This document shows positions 9,861 to 18,390 of a stretch of 24,826 nt of DNA, piece after piece (position 1 is the stretch's first letter; the number at the start of each line of letters is the position of its first letter). A program made the translations under genes and the position numbers. Where the stretch lies: assembly GCA_021464525.1 (NCBI GenBank), contig JADRCO010000905.1:1-24826 (forward strand), read 5' to 3'. The stretch comes from Rhizophagus sp. LPA8_4_AMF. Its lineage: Eukaryota; Glomeromycota; Glomeromycetes; Glomerales; Glomeraceae. The notes under the pieces are model-generated. The model made no database searches. It was not told the DNA's origin and saw nothing but the letters and a program-made list of their open reading frames with translations.

Positions 9861-11134
9861 TCAAATTTGATGTTGATTTCTTTGTACAAAAACTTTTGCA
9901 GGATAATAAACTTTTTGATTATTTGACGTAAGATCTCTCCCAATTAAAGGAAAATAGCACAAACCAACATACAAATTTTCTTCATCATTATCATCAAGAT
10001 TGCTTCCTTCCATAAACATTTCATCCACTTTAACATTGTATGGAATCCAAGCATATTGTATAACAGATTCATGAATTTTCAACTTAAACCAAAATAACTT
10101 TACAACTTCACAAATTATAGTTGCTGCCAAATTTTCGGATGCAATTTTCTCTTGACCTTTAACAATACGCAATTCATTCATAATTTTGTTTAATTCTTCT
10201 TTATGATTAGCAATGAAAGGATGCTCATATGTAACATGATCTTCTCCATATAGATTGGCAAATCCATGATTATAAATATATGCTGACGCAATTTTGTTGT
10301 AAATACATGTGCTATTTCATCGTTTCCGGAAATGTTAGTCAATAATGTGGATAATAAAGAAGCTTTACTAACAATATCTGATTCAAGATGATAATATTTT
10401 CCTGTACTTTGAAAATATTTTGTTGCATAAGATAATATTGTTTCAATAAGATGGCGTTGTAAAACTGCTTGAATAAATAATTGATCATCTTTTTGATTTG
10501 TAATTTTAATTGGACATTTATAAAGCAATAAAAGACTTTTAATTTCTTCCATATTAACAATAACATCCTGATTCAAATCTGTTATGTATTTTTTTAGATT
10601 ATCATTTAATTTTAAGATATCATCATTTAAACTCATAATATGATTTTGGTTTGTATCTTCTGATTGGTAGTTTGATGTTTCATCCGCCAATAAAATATTT
10701 TGTTGAAAATTATTTTCTAATTGATTCAATAAATAGATATTTTTTTGGTACAAATTTTCATTTTCATTATCTAATATTTTCTTTTCTTTTTCTAACTTTT
10801 GTACATCTTGTTGTAATTGATTGATTCTTGGTTCTTGCAACTTGATTTTATTTTGATATCGTTGAATTTCAATAATTTGATTTTGATATTTTTCTTCAAT
10901 TCCTTTAATATCGCTTTTTAACTTTTCAACAATTATTTGATGTTGATTAGTCTCATTATTATATTTATTTATTAATGTTTTGTATTCTTCCTGTAATTTA
11001 ACATACAGCATTATTTGGTCTTGTAATACTTCATTTTCTTCTTTAACTTCTTTAAGCTCTTTAATAGTATTTTTTAATTGATTCTGAATACGATTCTGAT
11101 TAACTAAATCAATATTATTAAAATTAACAAACAT
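9861..11134 (-). CDS. Coiled-coil protein of unknown function, one frameshift
   Basis: An ATG at 11134 opens a frame whose first 150 residues are Lys/Glu/Gln/Asn-rich with heptad-like spacing (KELKEVKEENEVLQDQI and so on), so a long coiled coil is expected. A folded-looking C-terminal half follows: VNMEEIKSLLLLYKCPIK (about 193-210), LQRHLIETILSYATKYFQ, SKASLLSTLLTNISGNDE, then NHGFANLYGEDH, MNELRIVKGQEK, HESVIQYAWIPYN and FMEGSNLDDNDEENLYV. The frame changes after residue 281 (TTK) at an A4 run (T4 at 10292-10295 on the plus strand). One more A would restore the register leading to NHGFANLYG. This may be a real lesion or a homopolymer sequencing error. With the shift the family length would be about 424 residues. 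A decayed copy of the 3' end lies at 22601-22835. Its ATG lies 42 bases past the last recognisable Hsp70 exon. Confidence 0.7.
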
Positions 11135-11175
11135 TTTCCTTTAAAAAAAAAAATATTTTTTAATTAAAATCTTAC

Positions 11176-12755
11176 CATAATTCAAGCCATACAGTACAGC
11201 TAGTAGCAAAAAAGAAAGAAAGTTAATATCATTCTTAATAAAAAAAAACGAATTTACTCTCTTATGCTCTTACCTCCTCTCATTATAGCGGTAGCAGAAT
11301 AAGGTGGTCTAGAAATAAGTCGCACTCTTGTATTAAATTCTTTTTTAATTCTTAATTGTAAATATTTTGATTTTCCAAATTCACCGACTAATGATAATGC
11401 AAAACAATTATCATCACATAAACGTAATTGGGAGTCAATTAGTTGTATAATCTTTTCTATAATGGGATCAAATATCGCTTTAACATCCTCAAATTTTAAT
11501 TCAAAAGACCATTCAGCTTCTTTTTTATTATCACGATATTCTTCATTACAATATTGTGCTAAAGTAGAATGGTGTGCTAAAATATTATGAACCGAAATTA
11601 ATTTTTTTTTTTTTTTTAAAAAAAAAAAGATAAAATAACCTTTCGATACATCACCTTTTGAATCAAATTTGATGATATTAAATTCTGATTGAATCCCAGT
11701 AAAATTTATCTTGTGAAGTCTAAAAAATACTTGTACCATATATTGTATTTGGTATGGTTGATTTTCTTTAACGAGATTAATTGCTGAAGATCCAACTTTG
11801 CGGTCTAAAAATTTAAGAAATTCTTGATCTACGAAACTACTACCACAATCATTTCCAATTCTTTCTGTTACCAAGCTTAGTCTTTCATTTTCCAAAAGCT
11901 GCTTTGTTGTTAAACTTACTGTGTCTCCTCCACTATCAACTATCATAAAATTTTCTAAGAAAATTAAAAATATAATTAAGAGAATATTTTTTAACGATTT
12001 TATATATCATTGTATGTTATTAGTGTTTATTACTTACCACCGACAGATATATCATGAGTTTTTAAATACTTCATACAGAAAATCGCAATAGCTTCGGCTA
12101 TTAAAAACGAAATATTTCATAAATAGTATGTGGTTATCGCGTGATAAATCCATTACATAATACATACATTCTGTTATAAATTTCAAATTTTGACTATACA
12201 GATCCTTTAATAATCCTGCTTTGAAAGCGTATTCTCTTATAGCCCAAGTCGAAATTGTATATTTATCTGGGACCTTTATTGTTCATTTTAAAATTATTTC
12301 TATTAATCTAATTTCATAGTAGGAAAATTTACGAAGAAAATATTGAACATATTTACCGTTAAGATAAATAAAATCTAAGTATAAAAATCAACCTGTCGTT
12401 CACTATTTATAGTTTGTTCTAAAACTTTGCTCAATTCGTGAAGATAATTAGTAATGGCTATTTCATTGGGCAAAGGACCACCTTCCCATTCTATATGAAT
12501 ACGAATATCATTCGGATTCATGTACGAATAAGCGAAGCCCTGATTAAAAAAAAAATTATAAATTTGAGAGATTAATCATGAATATTAACTCATGACAAAT
12601 ATTATTGAGACCTACCGCATAAGTAATTCCAAAATCTCTAAAATCTTGTTAAAGAAAAAAACTTTAGCGGGCAAATAACAGCAACAGATATTACTAAATA
12701 AATACATAAGAATGTTTGACTTACTGATACCGACAATACCGCAATAATCATTCAT
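11176..12755 (-). pseudogene. Hsp70-like (HSPA12-type) gene, internally deleted and C-terminally truncated
   Basis: Host chaperone-like ATPase family. Inferred exons: 12755-12725, 12635-12616, 12539-12357, 12273-12168, 12097-12038, 11954-11640, 11576-11274 and 11199-11176. All have GT-AG introns and consistent phases. The product opens MNDYCGIVGI, with a phosphate-1 motif NFGITYAGFAY in place of the usual DFGTTYSGF. Then come IHIEW, YLHELSKVL, LTVPDKY, YAFKAGLL, FMIVDSGGDTVSLTT (family DCGGGTVDLTT), YCGSSFVDQEF-like (DCGSSFVDQEFLKFL), ELKFEDVKAIFDP, LSLVGEFGKSKYLQ and RG-AVLYGLNYG. About 65 residues usually present after the IHIEW region are missing. A TAG replaces the expected Gln codon in VDFYT-ILFILT (near 12375). 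The gene stops after YGLNYG, so the substrate-binding part is absent. Two catalytic motifs are also altered, so an active ATPase is unlikely. An open frame covers 11254-11946 if the introns are ignored. Confidence 0.8.
11577..11639 (-). other. Probable 63-base intron containing a T16-A11 tract
   Basis: It starts GTTATT and ends TATTTTAG on the minus strand, with flanking codons joining AAAG to CA. The middle holds T16 followed by A11 on the plus strand (11602-11628), a perfect small foldback. Because 63 is divisible by three, retention leaves the frame open and would insert FIFFFLKKKKKL into the nucleotide-binding domain, which is unlike the family. Confidence 0.55.
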
Positions 12756-13010
12756 GTTTTATTGAAGAAAAAAAGTGCTTTATAAATGATAAGAATTATA
12801 AATGTGATGTGTTTTAATTTTTATTCGTTCACTTAACGAAATCAAATCTTTGTAGATGGGAAAATATAAATATCATTTATTTACTTTTTTCACACGATTC
12901 ATACATAATACATAAATCATCGAATCAGAAATCATTTAGTGTTTTACAAATATTACAAATATAGGTTCGGATCCTCTGCTTAAAATGATTCAAAATCACG
13001 TAGATCTTTC
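12756..13010. other. Upstream region of the Hsp70-like gene
   Basis: AT-rich, with no gene seen. It separates the Hsp70-like start from the GC-richer scraps to the right. Confidence 0.4.
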
Positions 13011-13017
13011 CTCTTTT

Positions 13018-13188
13018 GGATAATTTCAGGAATGCGGCCGTGTAATCCAGTGATAAAGTGAATCGAGCGGCGCGGGAGGCGCAGCACGTATCACCCGAAC
13101 AACCCGTTTGCCAATCATATTGCAACTCATGCCGCCATGTCGGAAGTTTTCGCGACATTCGCCTGTACCGGAAATGTGCACTATGTAA
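13018..13188 (+). pseudogene. GC-rich, exon-like segment with a Cys cluster, unknown family
   Basis: After an acceptor-like TTTCAG, one plus-strand frame reads SSDKVNRAAREAQHVSPEQP, then VCQSYCNSCRHVG and DIRLYRKCAL. It ends at a good donor, CTAT followed by GTAAGTATG. GC-ending codons (GCG, CGC, CCC) contrast sharply with the rest of the window. The Cys pattern could bind metal. A stop (TAA) lies at the start of this frame, so it is probably not expressed intact. An overlapping 77-residue minus-strand frame (12925-13158) is a less likely alternative. I do not recognise the family. Confidence 0.35.
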
Positions 13189-13469
13189 GTATGCATTGTT
13201 TGAATTTAACGATAAGAATTAATTATGTGATAATTAAGGCAAATCAAACTGCGTAGCACATTTAGTATGTTCATTTCTACCACATACGAAAAATGATAAT
13301 AACGGATTTAAAGTTACCTGTTTTACTTAGATGCAACGTAATCTTTTCTGTATTGTTAAAAGCTTTATTTCCTTGTTAACTGAACTTCGGTTTTTCTTTA
13401 TTTTATAAAGATGACAACTTATTCTAAAGATAACTTAAAATGGTTTTTTCTTCCTGGTGAGACATAAAA

Positions 13470-14050
13470 TAAAAATATCACGAGAAGTTCCAACAGAGAA
13501 GTTGTCTGTATCAGACACGGAGCAAGAACCTACCAAAGACAAACGGTCTCATGAAAGTAAAGTGACAAATAAGGATTGGTTATGATTGCGCTACTTCTAT
13601 TGAAAAAACACGGCAAATATGAAACCAGCAATTAGAATTCGGTTCGGTTTCTGTGCTATCGTGACCACTGTGATAAACTCTAACCGCTTGTAAATTTTTG
13701 ACTTCACCAATTCTTGCGAAGAGTTATAAAAATTATACATCGAATATTTTAGATATATACTCCAATAAATGTCCTAGGAGTCTTAACGCAGCCGTAACCA
13801 GAATGACCTGGCGAAGTTCCGTCCGCATTCTTTTATACATTCAGTTAGTGACCGTCCACCACATGGCCGTTGTTCCAATAATATTGCATGACGAATTTCC
13901 AGATGGTGACCCGAATGGTCTAACTGTAGAATGCGTTTTGAGGAAAATGCGATCAGCAGACATTTATTATTTGGGAAAAAATTACTAAACTTAACCGATA
14001 AGATGACTAACGAATTCCAAAGAATAATTGGAGAATATCCCGGTGCTTGA
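13470..14050 (+). pseudogene. Coding-like remnants continuing the GC-richer segment
   Basis: At 13472-13586 one frame reads KISREVPTEKLSVSDTEQEP and then TKDKRSHESKVTNKDWL, a charged, coding-like peptide. At about 13782-14050 another frame reads RSRNQNDLAKFRPHSF, then RPPHGRCSNNIA, RMRFEENAISRHLLFGKK and LTDKMTNEFQRIIGEYPGA before a stop. Two TGA codons interrupt the latter frame where CGA or similar would be expected, consistent with C-to-T decay. A second frame here (13698-13988) stays open for 96 residues and could be chosen by an automatic caller, but it looks less coding-like. No family is recognised. Confidence 0.35.
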
Positions 14051-14800
14051 TTTAAAAATTCCAGATATGGGGATTAGTAGAAAAATTTGTTTATTCTAAA
14101 GTACTTTTATTACATTAATGAAATAGTGTTATTAATAGTTCAAATTAGTCAAATAGGTCGCTTTTGTAAAATATTGTATATCAAGTATTTATTGAATAAA
14201 TTATTGTTTAAATAATATGCTGACAATATAAAGAAACAGATACATTGTTACTTAGAATTTCGATTATTTCAAGCAAAACTTTTATATTATACACGTAAAA
14301 ATGCCTCTTTATCGATCTATATATTAAATTTTAAGACACAATTTTTTGGTTATGTTCGTGACGAGATTTTTTGATCATGATACAAATAGTGTGAGGAAAA
14401 CAGTCATATCCTTACTGGGCTATCACCATCTGTGGCTAGCTATTCCAAGCTATTTGCCTAAAATAAAATAGTCCTTTATAGTCTTTACGTAAATTACGTT
14501 AACGTAATTTTAACTAATTTATGTAATACAAAATATTATATAATATATAGTATTATATAATATACAGTAAATCATACAAATTATGTACGTATAAAAACAT
14601 TATAGTATAAAGTCTAGACCATATTTAGTTAGATGATGACATTAAAGTGGATAAGAATTTTGTTATAATATGAATTCAATTACAATTTGAGACAATTCCA
14701 TATTTTCTATCATACATATTAAATAATAAGTATTCTGGCATCCTTTTATTATGCCTAAAAAATAAATAAAAGTAATTTTGATATGATGATAATAAATTAA
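14051..14800. other. AT-rich intergenic DNA
   Basis: No gene is supported. It contains a perfect 20-bp palindrome at 14491-14510 and a short repeated ATTATATAATATA motif near 14535-14567. Confidence 0.4.
14491..14510. repeat. Perfect 20-bp palindrome
   Basis: The sequence AAATTACGTTAACGTAATTT equals its own reverse complement. It could be a dimeric binding site or a chance AT-rich palindrome. No neighbouring gene start is close. Confidence 0.6.
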
Positions 14801-14805
14801 ATTGT

Positions 14806-15018
14806 CAATATTGGGAATTTTCCTGTATTAAACTGTTTCTATCGTTATTACCAAGTGATTCTTGCCATATAAAAGTCTATAACTTCCCGTCTATCAATGA
14901 GTCCATTACTTACTCGGTTAATAATGAGACAAATTTCAATATGAATAACATATGTTTGATAGCACAATGGAGACAAAAATCACTGATGATCATTTGAGCC
15001 GCAAAAATACTATATAAA
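14806..15018 (+). promoter_or_regulatory. Promoter region of the ADP-ribosyltransferase-like gene, shared with the kinase at 5426
   Basis: The blocks in order are: AATATTGGGAATTTTCC (14807-14823), ATTCTTGCCATATAAAAG (about 14858-14875), CTCGGTTAATAATGAG (14913-14928), TGATCATTTGAGCCG (14987-15001) and AAAATACTATATAAA (about 15004-15018). These match the upstream region of the right kinase in order and orientation. The TATATAAA at 15011 lies 79 bases before the ATG. Confidence 0.65.
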
Positions 15019-15089
15019 AGTACTATGCAGTAACGAATTTACTTAATTGATCTTTTTTTCCTCTAAAAAGTTTTATTCAACATAGAAAA

Positions 15090-15818
15090 ATGAAGTACAA
15101 TGAAGGATATTTATACGGAAAAAGAGAACTCGAAAGAAATTCAGATTATACAATGTCTTGCAAATTTATCAAAGAGTATTTACAGTTTGATGATTCGATC
15201 TTTAGTCATCATGATAATTGTTATTATCTCGAAAATTATAGTCATCTTGAATATAGAGGTGGTCATCGGTATCTGCGACCATCTAAATGTTCTAAATTTG
15301 TATTGAATCAGGGACATCATCTGTTTTATAATTATGAGTGGACATACAGTTATCATGGAACAAATTCGAAAAACATCAAAAGTATCCTTCAACATGGTCT
15401 AAAGATACCTGGAACTCTTGCTGGTGAAAAAATAGTCCGGACAGAGCACGGATCAACATATGGAAATGGCATCTATACTTCAAAGATTCCATTATATTCA
15501 CAATTATACACACCGGTGATCAGATGGAATGGTAAGTATTTTCAAACGATCTTAATGGTACGACAACGATCAGATTCTATTGATGTTCAAAAAGGGGAGG
15601 GTACATATACGATTAGTACGCTTGATTACCTTAATTACGAAAATCTTCACAAGTTATATAAGGGGAAGATTTCAGCAAATGAGATGCAATATGTTTGCTT
15701 TGATGAAAGCTCATGCGTTCTACATGCCTTGTTGGTTAAAGTTCATGATTATGAACCAATGGATTCTGATGGTGGTGAATATCGTAAAATATCCAAAATC
15801 CTAGATAATTTGAAATAG
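15090..15818 (+). CDS. Predicted ADP-ribosyltransferase (PARP-like fold) protein, 242 residues
   Basis: This is a single open frame with an A-rich start context (AGAAAAATGAAG). Residues 86-108 read YSYHGTNSKNIKSILQHGLK, the first motif of H-Y-E type ADP-ribosyltransferases (His 89). Residues 120-131 read HGSTYGNGIYTS, which supplies the conserved Tyr 129. FQTILMVRQRSDSI (151-164) matches the strand after it in related proteins (VLQ.RV.P). NEMQYVCFDESSCVLHALLV (197-216) resembles the third motif, with Glu 198 as the candidate catalytic residue. The N-terminal part has YRGGHRYLRPSKCSKFVLN (about 55-73), similar to the segment before the ART domain in metazoan and fungal relatives. If active it would use NAD+ to ADP-ribosylate a protein or nucleic acid. 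The target is unknown. There is no signal peptide or TM segment. It has no introns, unlike most genes here, and no breaks are seen. Confidence 0.85.
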   Translation: MKYNEGYLYGKRELERNSDYTMSCKFIKEYLQFDDSIFSHHDNCYYLENYSHLEYRGGHRYLRPSKCSKFVLNQGHHLFYNYEWTYSYHGTNSKNIKSILQHGLKIPGTLAGEKIVRTEHGSTYGNGIYTSKIPLYSQLYTPVIRWNGKYFQTILMVRQRSDSIDVQKGEGTYTISTLDYLNYENLHKLYKGKISANEMQYVCFDESSCVLHALLVKVHDYEPMDSDGGEYRKISKILDNLK

Positions 15819-15935
15819 CAGAGTTAAGAAACCTTTAACTATTTATATAAATTAAGAGTTGATATTGATTATATGAAGATAAGAAAACTTTTCTTTTTTT
15901 ACATAAATTTTTTTTGTACTGAAACTTTATAATTA

Positions 15936-15945
15936 TAATAAATAT
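15936..15945 (+). terminator. Possible polyadenylation signal of the ART-like gene
   Basis: An AATAAA hexamer lies about 120 bases after the stop in AT-rich sequence. This is positional inference only. Confidence 0.3.
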
Positions 15946-16057
15946 TTATAGAGTATTATTATACAATTATTGTATTACAATACATTATAAAATATTAGAG
16001 TCGATCTTACAATTTTATTCATATTGTGAATTATATTTATCGCTACATAAAGTAATA

Positions 16058-16333
16058 TTTTCTAGTACAGTAGAGGTTGAAATCGACCAAAAAAACCTTA
16101 ACCGATTAGTTAATCGTTAATATTAAAAAAAAAATGGTTAATAATTTTGTTTTTGGCTGTAAATTGTACCAATTTGGTTTTACTCATATATTGGTCATGG
16201 GATGTCATATTTTATTAATCTTGTTAGATAATTTGTAATTTTAATTGATTAACCGATTTTTAGAGATACTGTAATCGATTAATCATCTTAATCGATTAAT
16301 TAACGTTAATCAGTTCTAACCTCTATTTTCTAG
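16058..16333. mobile_element. hAT-like MITE with 8-bp target duplication
   Basis: The element (16066-16325, 260 bases) is flanked by TTTTCTAG on both sides (16058-16065 and 16326-16333). An 8-bp duplication fitting nTnnnnAn is the hAT hallmark. The ends are TACAGTAGAGGTTGAAA and, reverse-complemented, TAGAGGTTAGAACTGATTAA. The interior is noncoding, with repeated ATCGATTA/TTAATCG motifs facing each other. No transposase is present, so it is non-autonomous. Confidence 0.8.
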
Positions 16334-16777
16334 CAAATTATACGGAATCTGAAGTTGATATCATGAGAGTTTGTTATGAATAGAAAATAAACTAAATTAG
16401 AAGTTTATTAATGCAAAAACAAAAAGCAACAACTAAAGAGAGGCACTTTTTATATTGATACAAACAAGAACGGTTAGTAAACCGTTCCATAATATTAAAA
16501 AAAATCCTAAGATTCGTAATATAATACTTACGATCTTAGTTCTTTTCTGTACCAAATACATTAATGATGATAACAGCCATGGGAATACTCCGAGCTCGTT
16601 TAAAAAAAAAAATTTTTTTTTCCCGCGTCCATAGAGCCAAAGGACGAAAGGAAGTGAAAGGACAAGTTAATAAAAGTTTGAAAAGAATGCATAAGATGAT
16701 CTTTTTTTAAACTTTTGATACGAGTAACGTGTCAACATTTGAATATAAGTCTAATCATAGATCATTACTAATTGAGG
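16334..16777. other. Intergenic, no supported gene
   Basis: AT-rich. It includes an A11-T8 tract at about 16605-16623 followed by a short GC-richer stretch (CCCGCGTCC). No coding signal is seen. Confidence 0.4.
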
Positions 16778-17002
16778 TCAAATTTTTTCAATTTTAGTTC
16801 CTTTTTGACTAGTGATCATCATCTCTTTCATTTTCATCATCTCTTCATCTTCGTCGCTTTCATTAAATTCCTCCATCATTCTTTCGTATTCACTTTCTAA
16901 CCCTATGTCATTCTCGCTCATTTCTTCATTTTCTATAGCGATAGCTGGTATCATTTCTTTGTCTTCGTCATATATGTAATGACAAATATCGATATTTACC
17001 AT
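16778..17002 (-). CDS. Small acidic ORF, 74 residues
   Basis: I do not recognise this ORF. The ATG at 17002 has an A-rich context (CAGAAAAAATGG). The product is strongly acidic and Met/Glu-rich: YDEDKEMIPAIAIENEEMSE, then YERMMEEFNESDEDEEMMKM, then a short basic tail. There is no membrane segment, and the protein is probably disordered. It stands alone between repeats with no neighbour in operon-like spacing. It may be a short gene, an N-terminal exon of a decayed transposase or nuclear protein, or a chance frame. The good start context and low AT content compared with the flanks favour coding. Confidence 0.35.
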   Translation of the reverse strand: MVNIDICHYIYDEDKEMIPAIAIENEEMSENDIGLESEYERMMEEFNESDEDEEMMKMKEMMITSQKGTKIEKI

Positions 17003-17149
17003 TTTTTCTGTTTAATGTCGAAGGTATATTAAACATGCTGTATCGTTGTCTAATAAACTGTTTTGACTAATATTAGAAATATAATGATCTCAAACCATTT
17101 TTTCAAAGTAAAACGTAACTATGTGAAAAAAGCTGAACCTTGTTAGTTA

Positions 17150-17520
17150 ATTTAGATTTTAACTTTTGATATAAATTGTTGCAAAAAATCAGGTTTTTAA
17201 AAGAATTTAACTTTTGATAAAAGTTATCACTAAAATTTAACTACCTACTAAAAATTTACACAAAGTATAATTTAAAATTTAACTTTCGATTAACGTAATC
17301 ACTAAAAAGTAGTTTAAATTATACACTAAAAATTAACTTTCTGTAAATTTACACTATAAGTATAAAATTTAATTTTTGACTTAAAAAAAAAAAATACTAT
17401 ATTTTTGATAAAAGAAAAGATATTACATTTTCGATTAAAAGAAAAAAATAATATTTAACTTTCGTGAATTTTAAATTTTGACGAAACAATTCACTAAAAA
17501 CTATTGTTAACTATTTATAG
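17150..17520. repeat. Degenerate AT-rich repeat tract
   Basis: Variants of AATTTAACTTTTGAT and ATCACTAAAA recur about six times, at irregular spacing of roughly 40 to 80 bases. This looks like an old tandem array with many changes. It is noncoding. Confidence 0.55.
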
Positions 17521-17980
17521 TAAACTATTGTGCTAATTGTTACATGTTAAGATAATAATACAATGTCATATTATTGAACAATTCAATACCGTAATTGTTT
17601 CTAATTATTACAAGAAATTGTTTTTGTTACATATTGATAAATATTCTATACTGTTGCTATGGGAGTCTATAAAAGTTTAGTCTATTTATAAAATCTGATT
17701 GTTGAATCAGCGTTCATTATTGTAGTACAATAAAGTTTATTATTAAAATGGAAATATTTTTGTTGTTTAAAGAAATAATGGTTTTCCCTTACAATCCTTT
17801 CATTTTCTCTTAATTTGTGATCAATTTTTTTATTCTTACAATTTCAAAGTCTTCACTATAATTTTTTATTTACAACTTTTTATGTTTTCGCTTATATTAT
17901 TTTTTATGTACAACTTTTTAATGTTTTTGCTATATAGTAATTTTTAGTACAACTCTAAAGTCTTCTTAGTAACAATTAAC
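17521..17980. other. AT-rich upstream region
   Basis: No gene is seen. A TATA-like CTATAAAAG near 17669 and an AATAAAG near 17731 are present but not tied to a coding region with confidence. Confidence 0.35.
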
Positions 17981-18390
17981 ATGCCTCCTAAAAATACCCG
18001 AAGTCAAAAGAAAAAACAAAATGTTATCCCTACTGACGAAGATGAAATCAGCGATCCTTCAAGTAAATTTTCGTCTTTTACTGTTATTGTAAAAAAATAT
18101 GCCATATTCTTAATTTCCTCTTTAGTTCCAAAAGAAAATCAAGAACCAGAAACAGTTCTAACTCAAAGTCTCAAGCTAAAAAACAAGGTCGAAAAAAGAA
18201 GGATCCTGACGAATCTACAAATGATGTTGATCAACAAACTATATCACCAAATACCACTAAGTGTAAATCTATGACATCAGCTCCCAAAAGAGATGTTGAT
18301 GTAATGAAGGCTTTGGATAAAATGACAAAAGACATAGCGGTTCCATCACAAAATGGCAAAAACATTGCCAGCAAATTACATTTAATTTAA
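17981..18390 (+). CDS. Small Lys/Ser-rich hypothetical gene or remnant
   Basis: The ATG at 17981 opens MPPKNTRSQKKKQN and PTDEDEISDPSS, a disordered, nuclear-looking leader. A likely intron begins GTAAATTTTCG (18063) and ends CCTCTTTAG (18126). The downstream frame that looks coding reads SKRKSRTRNSSNSKSQAKKQ, DESTNDVDQQ and KRDVDVMKALDKMTKDIAVP, and ends with TAA at 18388-18390. These splice sites do not join the two parts in one register, so either another splice site is used or the copy is defective. Reading straight through gives only 97 residues, ending at 18274. There are no catalytic motifs, and I do not recognise a family. Confidence 0.35.

Noticed and set aside
12925-13158. 77-residue minus-strand frame with several Cys
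   Set aside because: The plus strand gives a better exon, with a donor site and a Cys cluster. The minus frame is kept only as an alternative.
14535-14567. Repeated ATTATATAATATA motif
   Set aside because: Low-complexity AT sequence with no wider structure.
15180-15395. Frames on both strands inside the ART-like gene
   Set aside because: They are shadows of the 242-residue plus-strand frame, which carries the recognisable motifs.
17540-17750. LTR-like layout: TGTTAC start, CTATAAAAG, then AATAAA
   Set aside because: No second copy, primer site or enzyme domain was found, and these words are common in AT-rich DNA.
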